This document shows, one piece after another, positions 15,994-24,499 of a stretch of DNA of 48,061 bases (positions are counted from its first letter, which is position 1; each line of letters starts with the position of its first letter). The position numbers were made by a program, and so were the translations under genes. Below the pieces are notes generated by a model. It was not told where the DNA came from. It saw only the letters and a list, made by a program, of their open reading frames with translations, and did not search any database. This stretch comes from DASXRC01 sp036506495 (GTDB lineage Bacteria > Actinomycetota > Actinomycetes > Mycobacteriales > Micromonosporaceae), in contig DASXRQ010000227.1 of the NCBI GenBank assembly GCA_036506495.1, positions 1 to 48,061 of the forward strand, in the 5' to 3' direction.

Positions 15994-16006
15994 TGACCAC
16001 CGGTCA
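15994..16006. promoter_or_regulatory. Palindrome TGACC-ACC-GGTCA before the DUF4870 gene
   Basis: A perfect 13-base inverted repeat (5+3+5) lies in the divergent region between the DUF4870 gene and hrcA, about 70 bases upstream of the DUF4870 start. It is a possible regulator site; no factor can be named. Confidence 0.3.
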
Positions 16007-16091
16007 GGCATCGGCTTGTGCGCGAATGCCGGCGCGAATGTCCGGTTTGCCGCCAACTCGATCTTCGCGGGTGCGTGGGGTGCGACGTAGA

Positions 16092-16118
16092 CTGGCACTC
16101 GTTACAGTCGAGTGCCAG
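16092..16118. promoter_or_regulatory. CIRCE element (HrcA operator)
   Basis: CTGGCACTC and GAGTGCCAG form perfect 9-base arms around exactly 9 bases. The CIRCE consensus is TTAGCACTC-N9-GAGTGCTAA; the two outer base pairs are shifted to GC here. It sits 61 bases before hrcA, and TAGACT at 16088 could be a -10 box overlapping it. HrcA autorepression of hrcA-dnaJ is expected. Confidence 0.93.
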
Positions 16119-16179
16119 CCCGCCTGCCCGGGCAATGGCGCGGGCATGACGAGAAGCTGACGGCCGGGAGGTGGTGGGC

Positions 16180-17220
16180 ATGGATCTCGACGATCGCAAG
16201 CTGGACGTGCTGCGCGCCATCGTCGAGGACTACGTGGCTACCCAGGAGCCGGTGGGGAGCAAGGCGCTGGTCGAGCGGCACCACCTGAACGTCTCGCCCG
16301 CGACCGTGCGCAACGACATGGCCGTGCTCGAGGAGGAGGGCTACATCAGGCAGCCGCACACCAGTGCGGGCCGGGTGCCCACCGACCGCGGCTACCGGCT
16401 CTTCGTCGACCGGCTGTCCCGGATCAAGCCGCTCTCGCCGGCCGAGCGCCGGGCGATCGAGCGGTTCCTGATCGGAGCCGTCGATCTCGACGACGTCGTG
16501 CACCGCACGGTCCGCCTGCTCGCGCAGCTGACGCGCCAGGTCGCGGTCGTGCAGTACCCGAGCTTGGTGCGGTCCGCGGTCCGTCACCTCGAGCTGGTGC
16601 CGATCTCGACGACGCGGCTGATGATGGTGATGATCGCCGACACCGGCCGGGTCGAGCAGCGGCTGGTGGAGCTGCCGGAGCCGACGCTCCCCGAGGACAT
16701 TCTCGAGCTGCGCCGTGCGATCAACGACAAGCTCGCCGGCAAGCGGTTGTCGGAGACCCCGCCGCTCGTGCAGGCGCTGAACGACGAGGTAGCGCCGCCA
16801 ATCCGGTCGGCGATGACGACCCTGTCGTCGGTGCTGCTCGAGACCCTCGTGGAGCGGCACGAGGAGCGGGTCGCGCTCGCCGGCACCGCGAACCTGACCC
16901 GGGGCGGGTTGCTCGATTTCCACGGCTCGCTGCGCCCGATCCTCGAGGCGCTCGAGGAGGAGGTCGTATTGCTGAAGCTGATCGGCGAGGTAGAGCCGAG
17001 CCTGTCCGGCGCACAGGGCCTGCTGCGCATCCGGATCGGCGACGAGAACGAGATCGAGGACCTTCGTTCGACCTCGGTGGTGAGCACCGGGTACGGTCCA
17101 GGCAGCACGATCGTTGGAGGGATGGGTGTGCTCGGTCCGACGAGGATGGACTACCCCGCGACCATCGCCAGTGTGCGAGCCGTGGCACGCTACGTCGGCG
17201 ACCTGCTGGCGCAGAACTGA
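16180..17220 (+). CDS. hrcA: Heat-inducible transcription repressor HrcA
   Basis: HrcA binds CIRCE and represses chaperone genes until heat stress. The 346-residue protein has the N-terminal winged helix (LDDRKLDVLRAIVEDYVATQ, PVGSKALVER, VSPATVRNDMAVLEEEGYI, TSAGRVPTDRGYR) and the C-terminal domain ending with VLGPTRMDYPATIASVRAVA. The ATG at 16180 has GGGAGGTGG just upstream; an in-frame GTG at 16171 is less well placed. The operator at 16092-16118 lies directly upstream, so autoregulation is well supported. Confidence 0.96.
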   Translation: MDLDDRKLDVLRAIVEDYVATQEPVGSKALVERHHLNVSPATVRNDMAVLEEEGYIRQPHTSAGRVPTDRGYRLFVDRLSRIKPLSPAERRAIERFLIGAVDLDDVVHRTVRLLAQLTRQVAVVQYPSLVRSAVRHLELVPISTTRLMMVMIADTGRVEQRLVELPEPTLPEDILELRRAINDKLAGKRLSETPPLVQALNDEVAPPIRSAMTTLSSVLLETLVERHEERVALAGTANLTRGGLLDFHGSLRPILEALEEEVVLLKLIGEVEPSLSGAQGLLRIRIGDENEIEDLRSTSVVSTGYGPGSTIVGGMGVLGPTRMDYPATIASVRAVARYVGDLLAQN

Positions 17221-17269
17221 CCCGCCCGTCTAGCGCGATCTTCGAGTTGGCATGAGGAATACGGACGCA

Positions 17270-18397
17270 GTGGCCAAGGACTACTACGGGATTCTCGGGG
17301 TACGCCGGGACGCCTCGGATGACGAGATCAAGCGCGCCTACCGGAAGCTCGCCCGGCAGTATCACCCGGACGTCAACCCCGATCCGGCGGCACACGAGAA
17401 GTTCAAGGACATCAACGCGGCGTACGAGGTCCTCTCCGACGACCAGAAGCGGCAGATCGTCGACCTCGGCGGAGACCCGCTGTCGCCGGCCGGCGCCGGC
17501 CCCGGCGGTGGTGCCGGCGGCCCGTTCGTGGGCTTCCAGGACATCATGGACGCGTTCTTCGGCACGACCGCCGCGCGCGGGCCTCGGTCGCGCACGCGGC
17601 CGGGCGCGGACGCGATCATCCGGCTCGACCTGGACCTCTCCGAGACGGCGTTCGGCGTCGAGGCGCCGATCACCGTGGACACCGCGGTGTTGTGCTCGAC
17701 CTGCACCGGCGCGGGCACCGCGCCGGGCACACACCTGGCCACCTGCGAGGCGTGCGGCGGCCGCGGCGAGGTGCAGTCCGTCCAGCGCACGTTCCTCGGC
17801 CAGGTTGTCTCGTCCCGACCCTGTGGCGCCTGCCATGGCTTCGGCACGGTGATCCCGCACCCCTGCGCGACGTGCGGCGGTGACGGCCGGGTCCGTACGC
17901 GCCGGTCGCTCACCGTGAAGATCCCCGCGGGCGTCGAGGACGGCATGCGGATCCGGCTCGCACAGCAGGGCGAGGTCGGCCCCGGCGGGGGTTCACCCGG
18001 CGACCTCTACGTCGAGATCCACGAGCGCCCGCACGACGTGTACTCCCGCAAGGGCGACGACCTGCACTGCCGGGTGACCGTGCCGATGACCGCGGCGGCG
18101 CTCGGCACCCGGCTGACCATCAAGACGCTGGACAGCGAGGAGCAGGTCGACGTGCGCACCGGAACGCAACCCGGCGCCACCATGCGCATCCGCGCCCGCG
18201 GCGTGCCGCACCTGCGCGGTCAGGGCCGTGGCGACCTGTACGTTCACCTCGACGTGCGTACCCCCACCAAGCTCACGCCGGACCAGGAGCGGGTGCTGCG
18301 GGACTTCGCGAAGACGCGGGGCGAGGAGGTTGCCGAGCTGTCCAAGCAGGGCGGCTTCTTCTCGCGCATGCGCGACGCCTTCAACGGCCACGCCTGA
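17270..18397 (+). CDS. dnaJ: Chaperone DnaJ (hrcA-linked DnaJ2 type)
   Basis: The J domain stimulates DnaK ATPase and carries HPD at about residues 32-34. A Gly-rich linker follows (PAGAGPGGGAGG), then four zinc-finger Cys motifs between about 142 and 215 (CSTC, CEACGGRG, CGACHGFG, CATCGGDG). The client-binding C-terminal domains include VKIPAGVEDGMRIRL and GDLYV. The GTG at 17270 has GAGGAA upstream and starts VAKDYYGILGV; an in-frame ATG at 17252 would overlap that ribosome binding site. Actinobacteria usually have a second DnaJ in the dnaK operon, so this is the hrcA-linked copy. It is cotranscribed with hrcA, 49 bases upstream. Confidence 0.95.
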   Translation: MAKDYYGILGVRRDASDDEIKRAYRKLARQYHPDVNPDPAAHEKFKDINAAYEVLSDDQKRQIVDLGGDPLSPAGAGPGGGAGGPFVGFQDIMDAFFGTTAARGPRSRTRPGADAIIRLDLDLSETAFGVEAPITVDTAVLCSTCTGAGTAPGTHLATCEACGGRGEVQSVQRTFLGQVVSSRPCGACHGFGTVIPHPCATCGGDGRVRTRRSLTVKIPAGVEDGMRIRLAQQGEVGPGGGSPGDLYVEIHERPHDVYSRKGDDLHCRVTVPMTAAALGTRLTIKTLDSEEQVDVRTGTQPGATMRIRARGVPHLRGQGRGDLYVHLDVRTPTKLTPDQERVLRDFAKTRGEEVAELSKQGGFFSRMRDAFNGHA

Positions 18398-18411
18398 CCC
18401 GGCCGGCCGTC

Positions 18412-19146
18412 GTGTCCGCGCCGCTCTTCCTGGTCCCGTCGCTTCCACTCGATGACCGATATGTCCTGGACGGCCCGGAGGGTCACCACGCGGCGACCGT
18501 GCAGCGGTTGCGGTTGGGCGAGGAGCTCCTGCTCTGCGATGGCTGTGGCGGCACGGCCAGCGCGGTGGTCACCGGCGTCGGCCGGGGCAGCCTCCAGGTC
18601 TCGATCACCTCGCGGTGGTACGCCCCGGAGCCGTCGCCCCGAGCCGTTGTCGTGCAGGCGATAGCGAAGGGCGACCGCAGCGAGCTGGCCGTGCAGGCGA
18701 TGACCGAGGTCGGCGTCGACCTCATCGTGCCCTGGGCCGCCGAGCGTTCCGTCGTCCAGTGGCGCGGCGAACGCGGCACCCGGGCTCGGGAGCGGTGGGT
18801 GGCGACCGCCCGCGAAGCGGCCAAGCAGGCGCGGCGGGCCTGGCTGCCGGTCGTGGCGGGGGCACCATCCGAGTCGACGCCGTCGGTGGCGGCGCGGCTG
18901 TCGGCGGCCGCCGTGGGCCTCGTACTCCACGAGGAGGCGACCGCGCGACTGACCACTGTGGACCTGCCGGCCTCCGGCGAGATCGTCCTCGTGGTCGGCC
19001 CGGAGGGCGGGATCGCCTCGTCCGAGATTGCCGCGTTCGAGGCCGCGGGCGCCGTGCCGGTGCGGCTCGGCGACGCGGTGCTGCGTACGTCGACGGCCGG
19101 CGTCGCCGCGCTGTCCGTGCTCGCCGCGCGGCTCGACCGCTGGTAG
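18412..19146 (+). CDS. rsmE: 16S rRNA (uracil-1498-N3)-methyltransferase
   Basis: RsmE methylates U1498 of 16S rRNA using SAM. The 244-residue product has the N-terminal PUA-like part (GPEGHHAATVQRLRLGEEL), then the SPOUT domain with QAIAKGDRSELAVQAMTEVGV, the knot signature VVGPEGGIASSEI and LRTSTAGVAALSVLA. It starts with GTG 14 bases after dnaJ, in the conserved hrcA-dnaJ-rsmE order. Two hairpin repeats follow. Confidence 0.95.
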   Translation: MSAPLFLVPSLPLDDRYVLDGPEGHHAATVQRLRLGEELLLCDGCGGTASAVVTGVGRGSLQVSITSRWYAPEPSPRAVVVQAIAKGDRSELAVQAMTEVGVDLIVPWAAERSVVQWRGERGTRARERWVATAREAAKQARRAWLPVVAGAPSESTPSVAARLSAAAVGLVLHEEATARLTTVDLPASGEIVLVVGPEGGIASSEIAAFEAAGAVPVRLGDAVLRTSTAGVAALSVLAARLDRW

Positions 19147-19154
19147 CTGACTCG

Positions 19155-19179
19155 CGCCCGACTTCGACGAAGTTGGGCG
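19155..19179. repeat. Interspersed palindrome (copy 2)
   Basis: CGCCCGACTTC and GAAGTTGGGCG pair around GAC, with one G-U pair in RNA, 8 bases after rsmE. It may serve as a two-way terminator with the next copy, between converging genes. Confidence 0.8.
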
Positions 19180-19195
19180 ATTGGCGCCGCGCTAA

Positions 19196-19220
19196 CGCCC
19201 GACTTCGACGAAGTTGGGCG
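19196..19220. repeat. Interspersed palindrome (copy 3)
   Basis: Identical over 25 bases to copy 2 and 41 bases downstream of it. It sits 25 bases beyond the stop of the convergent dehydrogenase gene. Two identical adjacent copies suggest recent duplication. Confidence 0.8.
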
Positions 19221-19245
19221 AGCGGAGCACGCCCGGACGCAGGCG

Positions 19246-19992
19246 TCACGTCCTCAGGTAGGAGGCGCCGTTGAGGTCGAGGATCGCGCCGGATGCCCAT
19301 TGTGCCTCGGGCGAGGCGAGCCACAGCACGGCGGCGGCGATCTCGTCGGGGCGTGCCACCCGATTGAACGGGCTCTGCGCACGGATCGCGTCACCGCGTG
19401 CCGACACCAGCTGGTCGTGGGCCATGTCCGTCTCGACGAAACCCGGCGCCACCGTCGCCACCGCGATGCCCCGCGCACCAAGGGAGACCGCCAGCGACTG
19501 GCCGAGCGCGTTGAGACCGGCCTTGCTGGCCCCGTACGCCGGATGTCTCGGCTCGCCGCGGAACGCGCCGCGGGACGAGACGTTGATGATCCGGCCGCCG
19601 TCGCGCATGTGTCGCACGGCGCACCAGATGGCGTTCGCGGCGCCGATGAGGTTGACGTCGACCGTACGGCGCCACTCGTGCTGCCACTGCTCGTACGACG
19701 TCTCCAGCACCGGATGTCGCGTGTAGACGCCCGCGTTGTTGACGAGCACGTCCAGCCCGTCGAGCAGCGCGGCGGCGTCGTCCACAAAGGACTGTACGGC
19801 GGCCGGGTCGGCCAGGTCGCCGCGTACGACGGCATGGCCCGTGCCCGATAGGGCGGCGCGCACCTGCTCCGCGAGCGCCGCCGAGTCGCGGTGGTGTATC
19901 GCGACGCGGTCGCCGTTGCCGGCGAACGCCTCCGCCACCGCGCGCCCGATGCCCCGGGAGGCGCCGGTGACGAGCACGGCTCTTCCGCTCAC
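19246..19992 (-). CDS. Short-chain dehydrogenase/reductase
   Basis: This 248-residue Rossmann-fold oxidoreductase has the cofactor loop TGASRGIG at about residues 9-16, NNAG, the catalytic Ser in INVSSRGAF, and YGASK for the Tyr-Lys pair. The C-terminal LDLNGASYL replaces the usual cofactor-end LDVDGG. NADP is likely, because Arg follows in the TGASRG loop. The substrate is unknown. It starts with GTG and overlaps the upstream MarR gene by 4 bases, so it is probably under that regulator. Confidence 0.92.
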   Translation of the reverse strand: MSGRAVLVTGASRGIGRAVAEAFAGNGDRVAIHHRDSAALAEQVRAALSGTGHAVVRGDLADPAAVQSFVDDAAALLDGLDVLVNNAGVYTRHPVLETSYEQWQHEWRRTVDVNLIGAANAIWCAVRHMRDGGRIINVSSRGAFRGEPRHPAYGASKAGLNALGQSLAVSLGARGIAVATVAPGFVETDMAHDQLVSARGDAIRAQSPFNRVARPDEIAAAVLWLASPEAQWASGAILDLNGASYLRT

Positions 19993-20435
19993 ACCGCAAT
20001 CTTGCCGGGCTCGTCCAGATTGGCGCGGAGCGTTTTCAGCAGGCGGACGAACTCGGTCCGGTCCGCGGCATTCAGGCCGGCGAGCGCGCGCTCGCGCAGG
20101 GCCTCCATCTCCTTGACCATGATGGTCTGCAGCTCGCGGCCGCGTTCGGTCAGGCGGAGTCGCACCAGCCGGGCGTCGGTCGGGTGGGGCTCGCGCTTAA
20201 GCAGCCCTGCCGCCTCCATACGGGTGGCCGCGCGGGTGACGGTCGGGGTGGCGAGCCCGAGGCGGCGGGCGATCTCGCCGGGCGCAAGGCCGTCGGTCTG
20301 CCACAGGCAATGCAAGATGAACTGCTGCCCGGCGCGTACGCCGTGCCGGTTGTAGGCAGCCTCGGACGCCGTGGCCATGGCCCGCTTGGTCGCCCAGAAC
20401 GCGGTCAGGAAGTCCTCTGCCCGCTCGTCACCCAC
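19989..20435 (-). CDS. MarR family transcriptional regulator
   Basis: This is a 148-residue winged-helix protein with LAPGEIARRLGLATPTVTRAATRMEAAG as recognition region and the wing KREPHPTDARLVRLRLTERG, both typical of MarR. The GTG at 20435 follows AAGGAGG by 5 bases. The gene is divergent from an epimerase-like gene, and a strong palindrome between them (20494-20509) is the likely operator. MarR proteins usually release DNA when a small aromatic ligand or oxidant binds; the ligand is unknown. Confidence 0.93.
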   Translation of the reverse strand: MGDERAEDFLTAFWATKRAMATASEAAYNRHGVRAGQQFILHCLWQTDGLAPGEIARRLGLATPTVTRAATRMEAAGLLKREPHPTDARLVRLRLTERGRELQTIMVKEMEALRERALAGLNAADRTEFVRLLKTLRANLDEPGKIAV

Positions 20436-20493
20436 GCTGCCTCCTTGGTCCCCCTCGCGGCAACGTACCTGGAAATTCTGGTTGACCGCGGCT

Positions 20494-20530
20494 CGTTAGC
20501 CGGCTAACGTATCTCGTTGTACGGCTAACG
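20494..20530. promoter_or_regulatory. Probable MarR operator: 16-base palindrome plus half-site
   Basis: CGTTAGCCGGCTAACG (20494-20509) is a perfect palindrome. Its right half, CGGCTAACG, recurs at 20522-20530, exactly 21 bases on. The sites lie between the divergent marR-like and epimerase genes, and the half-site is 27 bases before the epimerase start. Binding by the neighbouring MarR protein is inferred. Confidence 0.75.
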
Positions 20531-20556
20531 ATAGCTGACTAATGAGGAGGAGCGCC

Positions 20557-21399
20557 GTGCGCACGCTCATCACGGGCGCCACCGGCCGGGTCGGTGCCCG
20601 ATACACGCAGCACCGCCACCAGACCGGACGCCCAACCCGTGTGCTCGTCCGGGACAAGCGGCGCGCGGAGCTGTGGTGGGACCTCGGCCTGGAGGTGATC
20701 GTCGGCGACCTGCGCGACCCCGACGCGGTCAAGCAGGCGCTGAACGGGGTCGATGCCGTCGTCCACATCGCGGCCGCGTTCCGCGGTCTGCCGGACGAGG
20801 AGGCGTACGCCATCAACCGGGACGCCACGGTCACGCTCGCCGAGGCCGCGGTCGACGCGGGCGTACGCCGGTTCGTCTTCACCAGCACCAACCTGGTGTA
20901 CGGGCCGGGGCGCGGACGGCCGGCCACCGAGGACGACGCCCCGCGACCGGCCGGGGCGTACCCGCAGAGCAAGGCCGAGGCCGAGGCGGCGCTGCTGCGG
21001 CTGCACCGCGAGGGTGGCCTGGCCGTACGGATCGCGCGGCTCGCGTTCGTCTACGGCGACGGCGACCCGCACCTGACCGAGGTCCTCGCGTGGGCCCGCG
21101 ACTGGCCGGCTCACCAGCGGCTGCACCTGGTGCACCACGCCGACGTGTGCCGCGCGCTGGACCTCGTGCTCGCGGCGGACGGTATCGACGGCCGGGTCTT
21201 CAACGTCGCGGATGACGCGCCCGTGACCGCCTGGGAGCTGCTGGATCTCGCCGGCGAGCGGGTGCCGCCGGAGGCCGCGGGGTGGCCCCTCGACGACCCG
21301 TGGGCCGGGATCGTGAGCACCGCCCGGATCCGCACGGAACTCGGGTTCCGCCCGACCTACCCGACGCTGTACACGGCCGACGCCGCCGGCGCGCGCTGA
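20557..21399 (+). CDS. NAD-dependent epimerase/dehydratase family protein
   Basis: This extended short-chain dehydrogenase of about 280 residues has the cofactor motif TGATGRVGA near the N-terminus, VDAVVHIAAAF, the catalytic Ser/Thr region VFTSTNLVYGPG and YPQSKAEAE for Tyr and Lys. The C-terminal part (VFNVADDAPVTAWELLDLAGE) is the substrate-binding lobe. The GTG at 20557 is preferred: AGGAGGAG lies about 5 bases upstream and would be inside the coding region if the ATG at 20542 were used. It is probably controlled by the divergent MarR protein. The 3' end runs into a tandem repeat. Confidence 0.88.
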   Translation: MRTLITGATGRVGARYTQHRHQTGRPTRVLVRDKRRAELWWDLGLEVIVGDLRDPDAVKQALNGVDAVVHIAAAFRGLPDEEAYAINRDATVTLAEAAVDAGVRRFVFTSTNLVYGPGRGRPATEDDAPRPAGAYPQSKAEAEAALLRLHREGGLAVRIARLAFVYGDGDPHLTEVLAWARDWPAHQRLHLVHHADVCRALDLVLAADGIDGRVFNVADDAPVTAWELLDLAGERVPPEAAGWPLDDPWAGIVSTARIRTELGFRPTYPTLYTADAAGAR

Positions 21400-21444
21400 T
21401 CGGGCCCAGCGCGCTGAGCCGGGCCGGCGCGCGCTGAGCCGGGC
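21386..21444. repeat. Three-copy tandem repeat spanning the epimerase stop
   Basis: About 20-base units of the form CCGGCGCGCGCTGAKCSGGC occur three times in a row, the middle one shortened. The first unit holds the gene's stop codon TGA, so the last codons and stop are part of the repeat. Confidence 0.65.
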
Positions 21445-21499
21445 GCGCCGCCATCGCGGAGTTCGCCCTCGCTCGCGCGGCGGACCCTAAGATGCCCGG

Positions 21500-21850
21500 G
21501 TGAGCAATGACTGCCTGTTCTGCCGCATCGTGTCCGGTGAGATCGCCGCGACGATCGTCCGCGAGACGCCTACGACGCTCGCCTTCCGCGACGTCCTACC
21601 GAAGGCGCCGGTGCACGTTCTCGTCGTCACGAAGGAGCACTACGTCGACGTGGCGTCGCTGGCGCAGGACAACCCGGCGCTCGCGGGCGACCTGCTGGCC
21701 ACGGCCGCCGACGTGGCCGAGGCCGAGGGCCTGGTCGGCGACGGCTTCCGGTTGATCTTCAACACCGGGGAGTACGCGGGGCAGGAGGTCTTCCACGTCC
21801 ACGCGCATGTGCTCGGGGGTGCTCCGCTCGGGCCGATGCTGGCCAAGTAG
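21500..21850 (+). CDS. HIT family nucleotide-binding protein
   Basis: This 116-residue protein of the HINT branch has CLFCRIVSGEI at the start, FRDVLPKAPVHVLVV, and the histidine triad in HVHAHVLGG near the C-terminus. Members hydrolyse AMP-linked phosphoramidates. The GTG at 21500 is right because VSNDCLFC is the standard HINT start. In many Actinobacteria a HIT gene precedes phoH; here a serine hydrolase lies between them. Confidence 0.94.
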   Translation: MSNDCLFCRIVSGEIAATIVRETPTTLAFRDVLPKAPVHVLVVTKEHYVDVASLAQDNPALAGDLLATAADVAEAEGLVGDGFRLIFNTGEYAGQEVFHVHAHVLGGAPLGPMLAK

Positions 21851-21878
21851 GCGCGGCCCGAACCTGCGGTCCGTCCCG

Positions 21879-21905
21879 GCGCCCAACTCCGTCGGAGTTG
21901 GGCGC
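21879..21905. repeat. Interspersed palindrome (copy 4, perfect)
   Basis: Twelve-base arms GCGCCCAACTCC and GGAGTTGGGCGC pair perfectly around GTC, 28 bases after the HIT gene. It is the most symmetric copy and probably a terminator in RNA. Confidence 0.85.
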
Positions 21906-21933
21906 GGCCGGGGCGCCGGGTAGCGTGCCACGG

Positions 21934-23319
21934 ATGATCGAGCCCATCACCCATCTCGAGCGGATCGTCCGGCGTACCCAGGCGGACGCCCGCGTGCCCG
22001 CGCTGTCCGTCGCGCTGCATCGCGCCGACCGTCCGCTGTGGACGTTCCAGGTCGGTACGACCGGCAACGACGCCCCGCTCGACGCGGGCACCCGGTTCCG
22101 CATCGGCTCGGTGACCAAGACCTTCACCGCGGTGCTGGTCATGCAGTGCCGCGACGACGGCCTGCTCGACCTGGACGACCCGGTCGGTGCACACCTCGAC
22201 CTTCCGGCACACGGCGAGCTGACCGTGCGACGGCTGCTCTCGCACACGGCCGGCCTGCAGCGGGAGCCGCACGGCGACGTGTGGGACACGCTGGCGCCGC
22301 CGGACGTGGACCAGCTCATCGCCGATCTGGTCCGGGCCGAACGGGTACTGCCGCCGGCGCGGCGGTACCACTACTCCAACCTGGGCCTGGCCCTGCTCGG
22401 GCACGCGGTTGGACGGTTGCGCGGCGGCACCTGGGCCGAGGTGCTGACCGAGCGCATCCTCGGCCCGCTGGGCCTGTCCGACACGGAGGTGCTGCCAGGC
22501 CCACGCGCGGCGGCCGGATTCCTGGTCGACGCGTACTCCGATCATGCTCGGCCCGAGCCGTCCACCGACTTCTCGGCCGTCGCCCCGGCCGCACAGCTGT
22601 GGAGCACCGCCGCGGACATGGCGCACTGGGCGGCCTACCTCGCCGATCCGGCCGAGGTCGACCCGGCCGGCGCCGTGCTGGCGCCCGACACGCTCGACGA
22701 GATGCGTTGGCCGCTGACGGTCACCGACGAGACACGGTGGCAGGCGGGGTTCGGCCTCGGTCTGATCGTGGTACCGCAGCCCAAGCGGGTAATGCACGTG
22801 GGGCACGACGGGGCGATGCCCGGGTTCCTGGCGGCGGTGTACGGCCGGCGGGGCGGCACCGACACTCCGGCGGCGATGGGCTGCGCGGTGCTCGGGTCGT
22901 CCGGGACCGCGGACCCGATCCTCGAGCTGCCGCACACGCTGCTCGGCCGTGCCGTCGAACTCGACCCGGCCGACATCCACGCCTGGACGCCGGGGCCGGC
23001 CGCACCGGAGGCGTACCGCGGCGTACTGGGGCGGTGGTGGGGCGAGGGCTACGAGTACGTCTTCGCCTGGCGGTCCGATCGGCTGGAGGCCCGAGCGGTG
23101 GCTGCGCCGGCGGGGAAGCCGCCGTCGATCTTTGAGCCCGCGCCGGGTGAGCCCGACGTGCTGCGCACGATCTCCGGCCGGGAGGCGGGCGAGCTGCTGC
23201 GGCTGACCAGGGACGACGCCGGCAGGGTCCTGCGGATGCACTGGGCGACCTACCGGTTCACGCGTACGCAGGAGGCCTTTGACGGCGGCTGCCCCTCCGA
23301 CCCAGTGGATCTACGGTGA
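21934..23319 (+). CDS. Serine hydrolase, beta-lactamase class C/DD-peptidase fold
   Basis: The product is 461 residues. The first two thirds form a class C-like serine hydrolase: the active-site Ser and Lys are in FRIGSVTKTFTA, the second motif is YSN in YHYSNLGLALLG, and VGHDGAMPGF holds the third (HxG) motif. The last ~120 residues form a separate beta-rich domain seen in related hydrolases. No signal peptide is visible, so it may be cytoplasmic. Possible roles include D-aminopeptidase or esterase. It sits as an addition between the HIT gene and phoH. Confidence 0.85.
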   Translation: MIEPITHLERIVRRTQADARVPALSVALHRADRPLWTFQVGTTGNDAPLDAGTRFRIGSVTKTFTAVLVMQCRDDGLLDLDDPVGAHLDLPAHGELTVRRLLSHTAGLQREPHGDVWDTLAPPDVDQLIADLVRAERVLPPARRYHYSNLGLALLGHAVGRLRGGTWAEVLTERILGPLGLSDTEVLPGPRAAAGFLVDAYSDHARPEPSTDFSAVAPAAQLWSTAADMAHWAAYLADPAEVDPAGAVLAPDTLDEMRWPLTVTDETRWQAGFGLGLIVVPQPKRVMHVGHDGAMPGFLAAVYGRRGGTDTPAAMGCAVLGSSGTADPILELPHTLLGRAVELDPADIHAWTPGPAAPEAYRGVLGRWWGEGYEYVFAWRSDRLEARAVAAPAGKPPSIFEPAPGEPDVLRTISGREAGELLRLTRDDAGRVLRMHWATYRFTRTQEAFDGGCPSDPVDLR

Positions 23320-23433
23320 CGGCTGGGGACGCGCCGGAAATGCCCACCGTGGCGCGGGCAATCAGCCGATACGATGGGTGGACGCACGTACGTCGAGACC
23401 GAGAGCAGGTGGCATAGGCCGAGCGGCCGATCT

Positions 23434-24486
23434 ATGACCGGAAGTTCACCCCCCGCCGCGCCGACCCGGGTGCAGACCAAGATCACGGTTTCTGACCCGC
23501 ATGCCATGGTGAGTCTGCTCGGCGCGGGCGACGAGATCCTTCGTCTCATCGAGCGTTCGGTCGCCAGCGACGTGCACGTGCGGGGCAACGAGATCACTCT
23601 CACCGGGGCACCGGCCGACAACGCGCTGGCCGAGCGCGTGTTCGGCGAGCTTCTGGAACTGATCGAGAAGGGCGAGACACTGACCACCGACGCCGTCCGG
23701 CGCACCGTCGGCATGCTCTCCGAGGGCACGTCTGAGCGGCCCGCCGAGGTTCTGACCCTCAACATCCTCTCCCGCCGCGGCCGGACCATCCGTCCGAAGA
23801 CGCTCGGCCAGAAGCGGTATGTCGACGCCATCGACGCGCACACGATCGTGTTCAGCATCGGCCCGGCCGGCACCGGCAAGACGTATCTGGCCATGGCCAA
23901 GGCGGTGCAGGCGCTGCAGGCCAAGCAGGTGACCCGAATCATCCTCACCCGGCCGGCGGTCGAGGCGGGGGAGCGGCTCGGCTTCCTGCCCGGAACGCTG
24001 TACGAGAAGATCGACCCATACCTGCGACCGCTGTACGACGCCCTGCACGACATGATCGACCCGGACTCGATCCCGCGGCTCATGCAGAACGGCACGATCG
24101 AGGTGGCGCCCCTGGCGTACATGCGCGGCCGCACGCTCAACGACGCGTTCATCCTTCTCGACGAGGCCCAGAACACCACGCCGGAACAGATGAAGATGTT
24201 TCTCACCCGCCTCGGCTTCGGCTCCAAGATCGTAGTTACCGGCGACATCACCCAGATCGACCTGCCCGGCGGCACGAAGAGCGGCCTGAAGGTGGTCAAG
24301 GAGATCCTCGAGGGCGTGGAAGACGTGCATTTCGCCTCCCTGTCGAGTGTCGATGTCGTGCGGCACAGGCTGGTGAGTGACATCGTCGACGCGTACGCCC
24401 GCTATGACGCCGAGCAGGCGACGCAGGCCGTGCACGCCGTGCCTGGCCGCACCGCGCACGGCGGCCGCGCCGGGCGGCGGCGCTGA
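23434..24486 (+). CDS. phoH: PhoH-like ATPase
   Basis: This protein of about 350 residues has an N-terminal KH-like part (LLGAGDEILRLIERS, HVRGNEITLTG) and a P-loop ATPase domain. The domain contains IGPAGTGKTYLAMA (about 143-156), RPAVEAGERLGFLPG, ILLDEAQNTTPEQMKMFLTR and VTGDITQIDLPGG. The family is tied to RNA metabolism through its constant pairing with ybeY, 13 bases downstream. The ATG at 23434 is chosen from the usual short MTG start; an in-frame ATG at 23374 is possible. It opens a seven-gene unit that ends at uppS. Confidence 0.94.
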   Translation: MTGSSPPAAPTRVQTKITVSDPHAMVSLLGAGDEILRLIERSVASDVHVRGNEITLTGAPADNALAERVFGELLELIEKGETLTTDAVRRTVGMLSEGTSERPAEVLTLNILSRRGRTIRPKTLGQKRYVDAIDAHTIVFSIGPAGTGKTYLAMAKAVQALQAKQVTRIILTRPAVEAGERLGFLPGTLYEKIDPYLRPLYDALHDMIDPDSIPRLMQNGTIEVAPLAYMRGRTLNDAFILLDEAQNTTPEQMKMFLTRLGFGSKIVVTGDITQIDLPGGTKSGLKVVKEILEGVEDVHFASLSSVDVVRHRLVSDIVDAYARYDAEQATQAVHAVPGRTAHGGRAGRRR

Positions 24487-24499
24487 CGTCGGGAGAGCC

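Noticed and set aside
16092..16118. CIRCE as an unusual or novel element because its outer bases differ from consensus
   Set aside because: The 9-9-9 geometry and core GCACTC/GAGTGC are intact, and outer-base changes are common in high-GC hosts.
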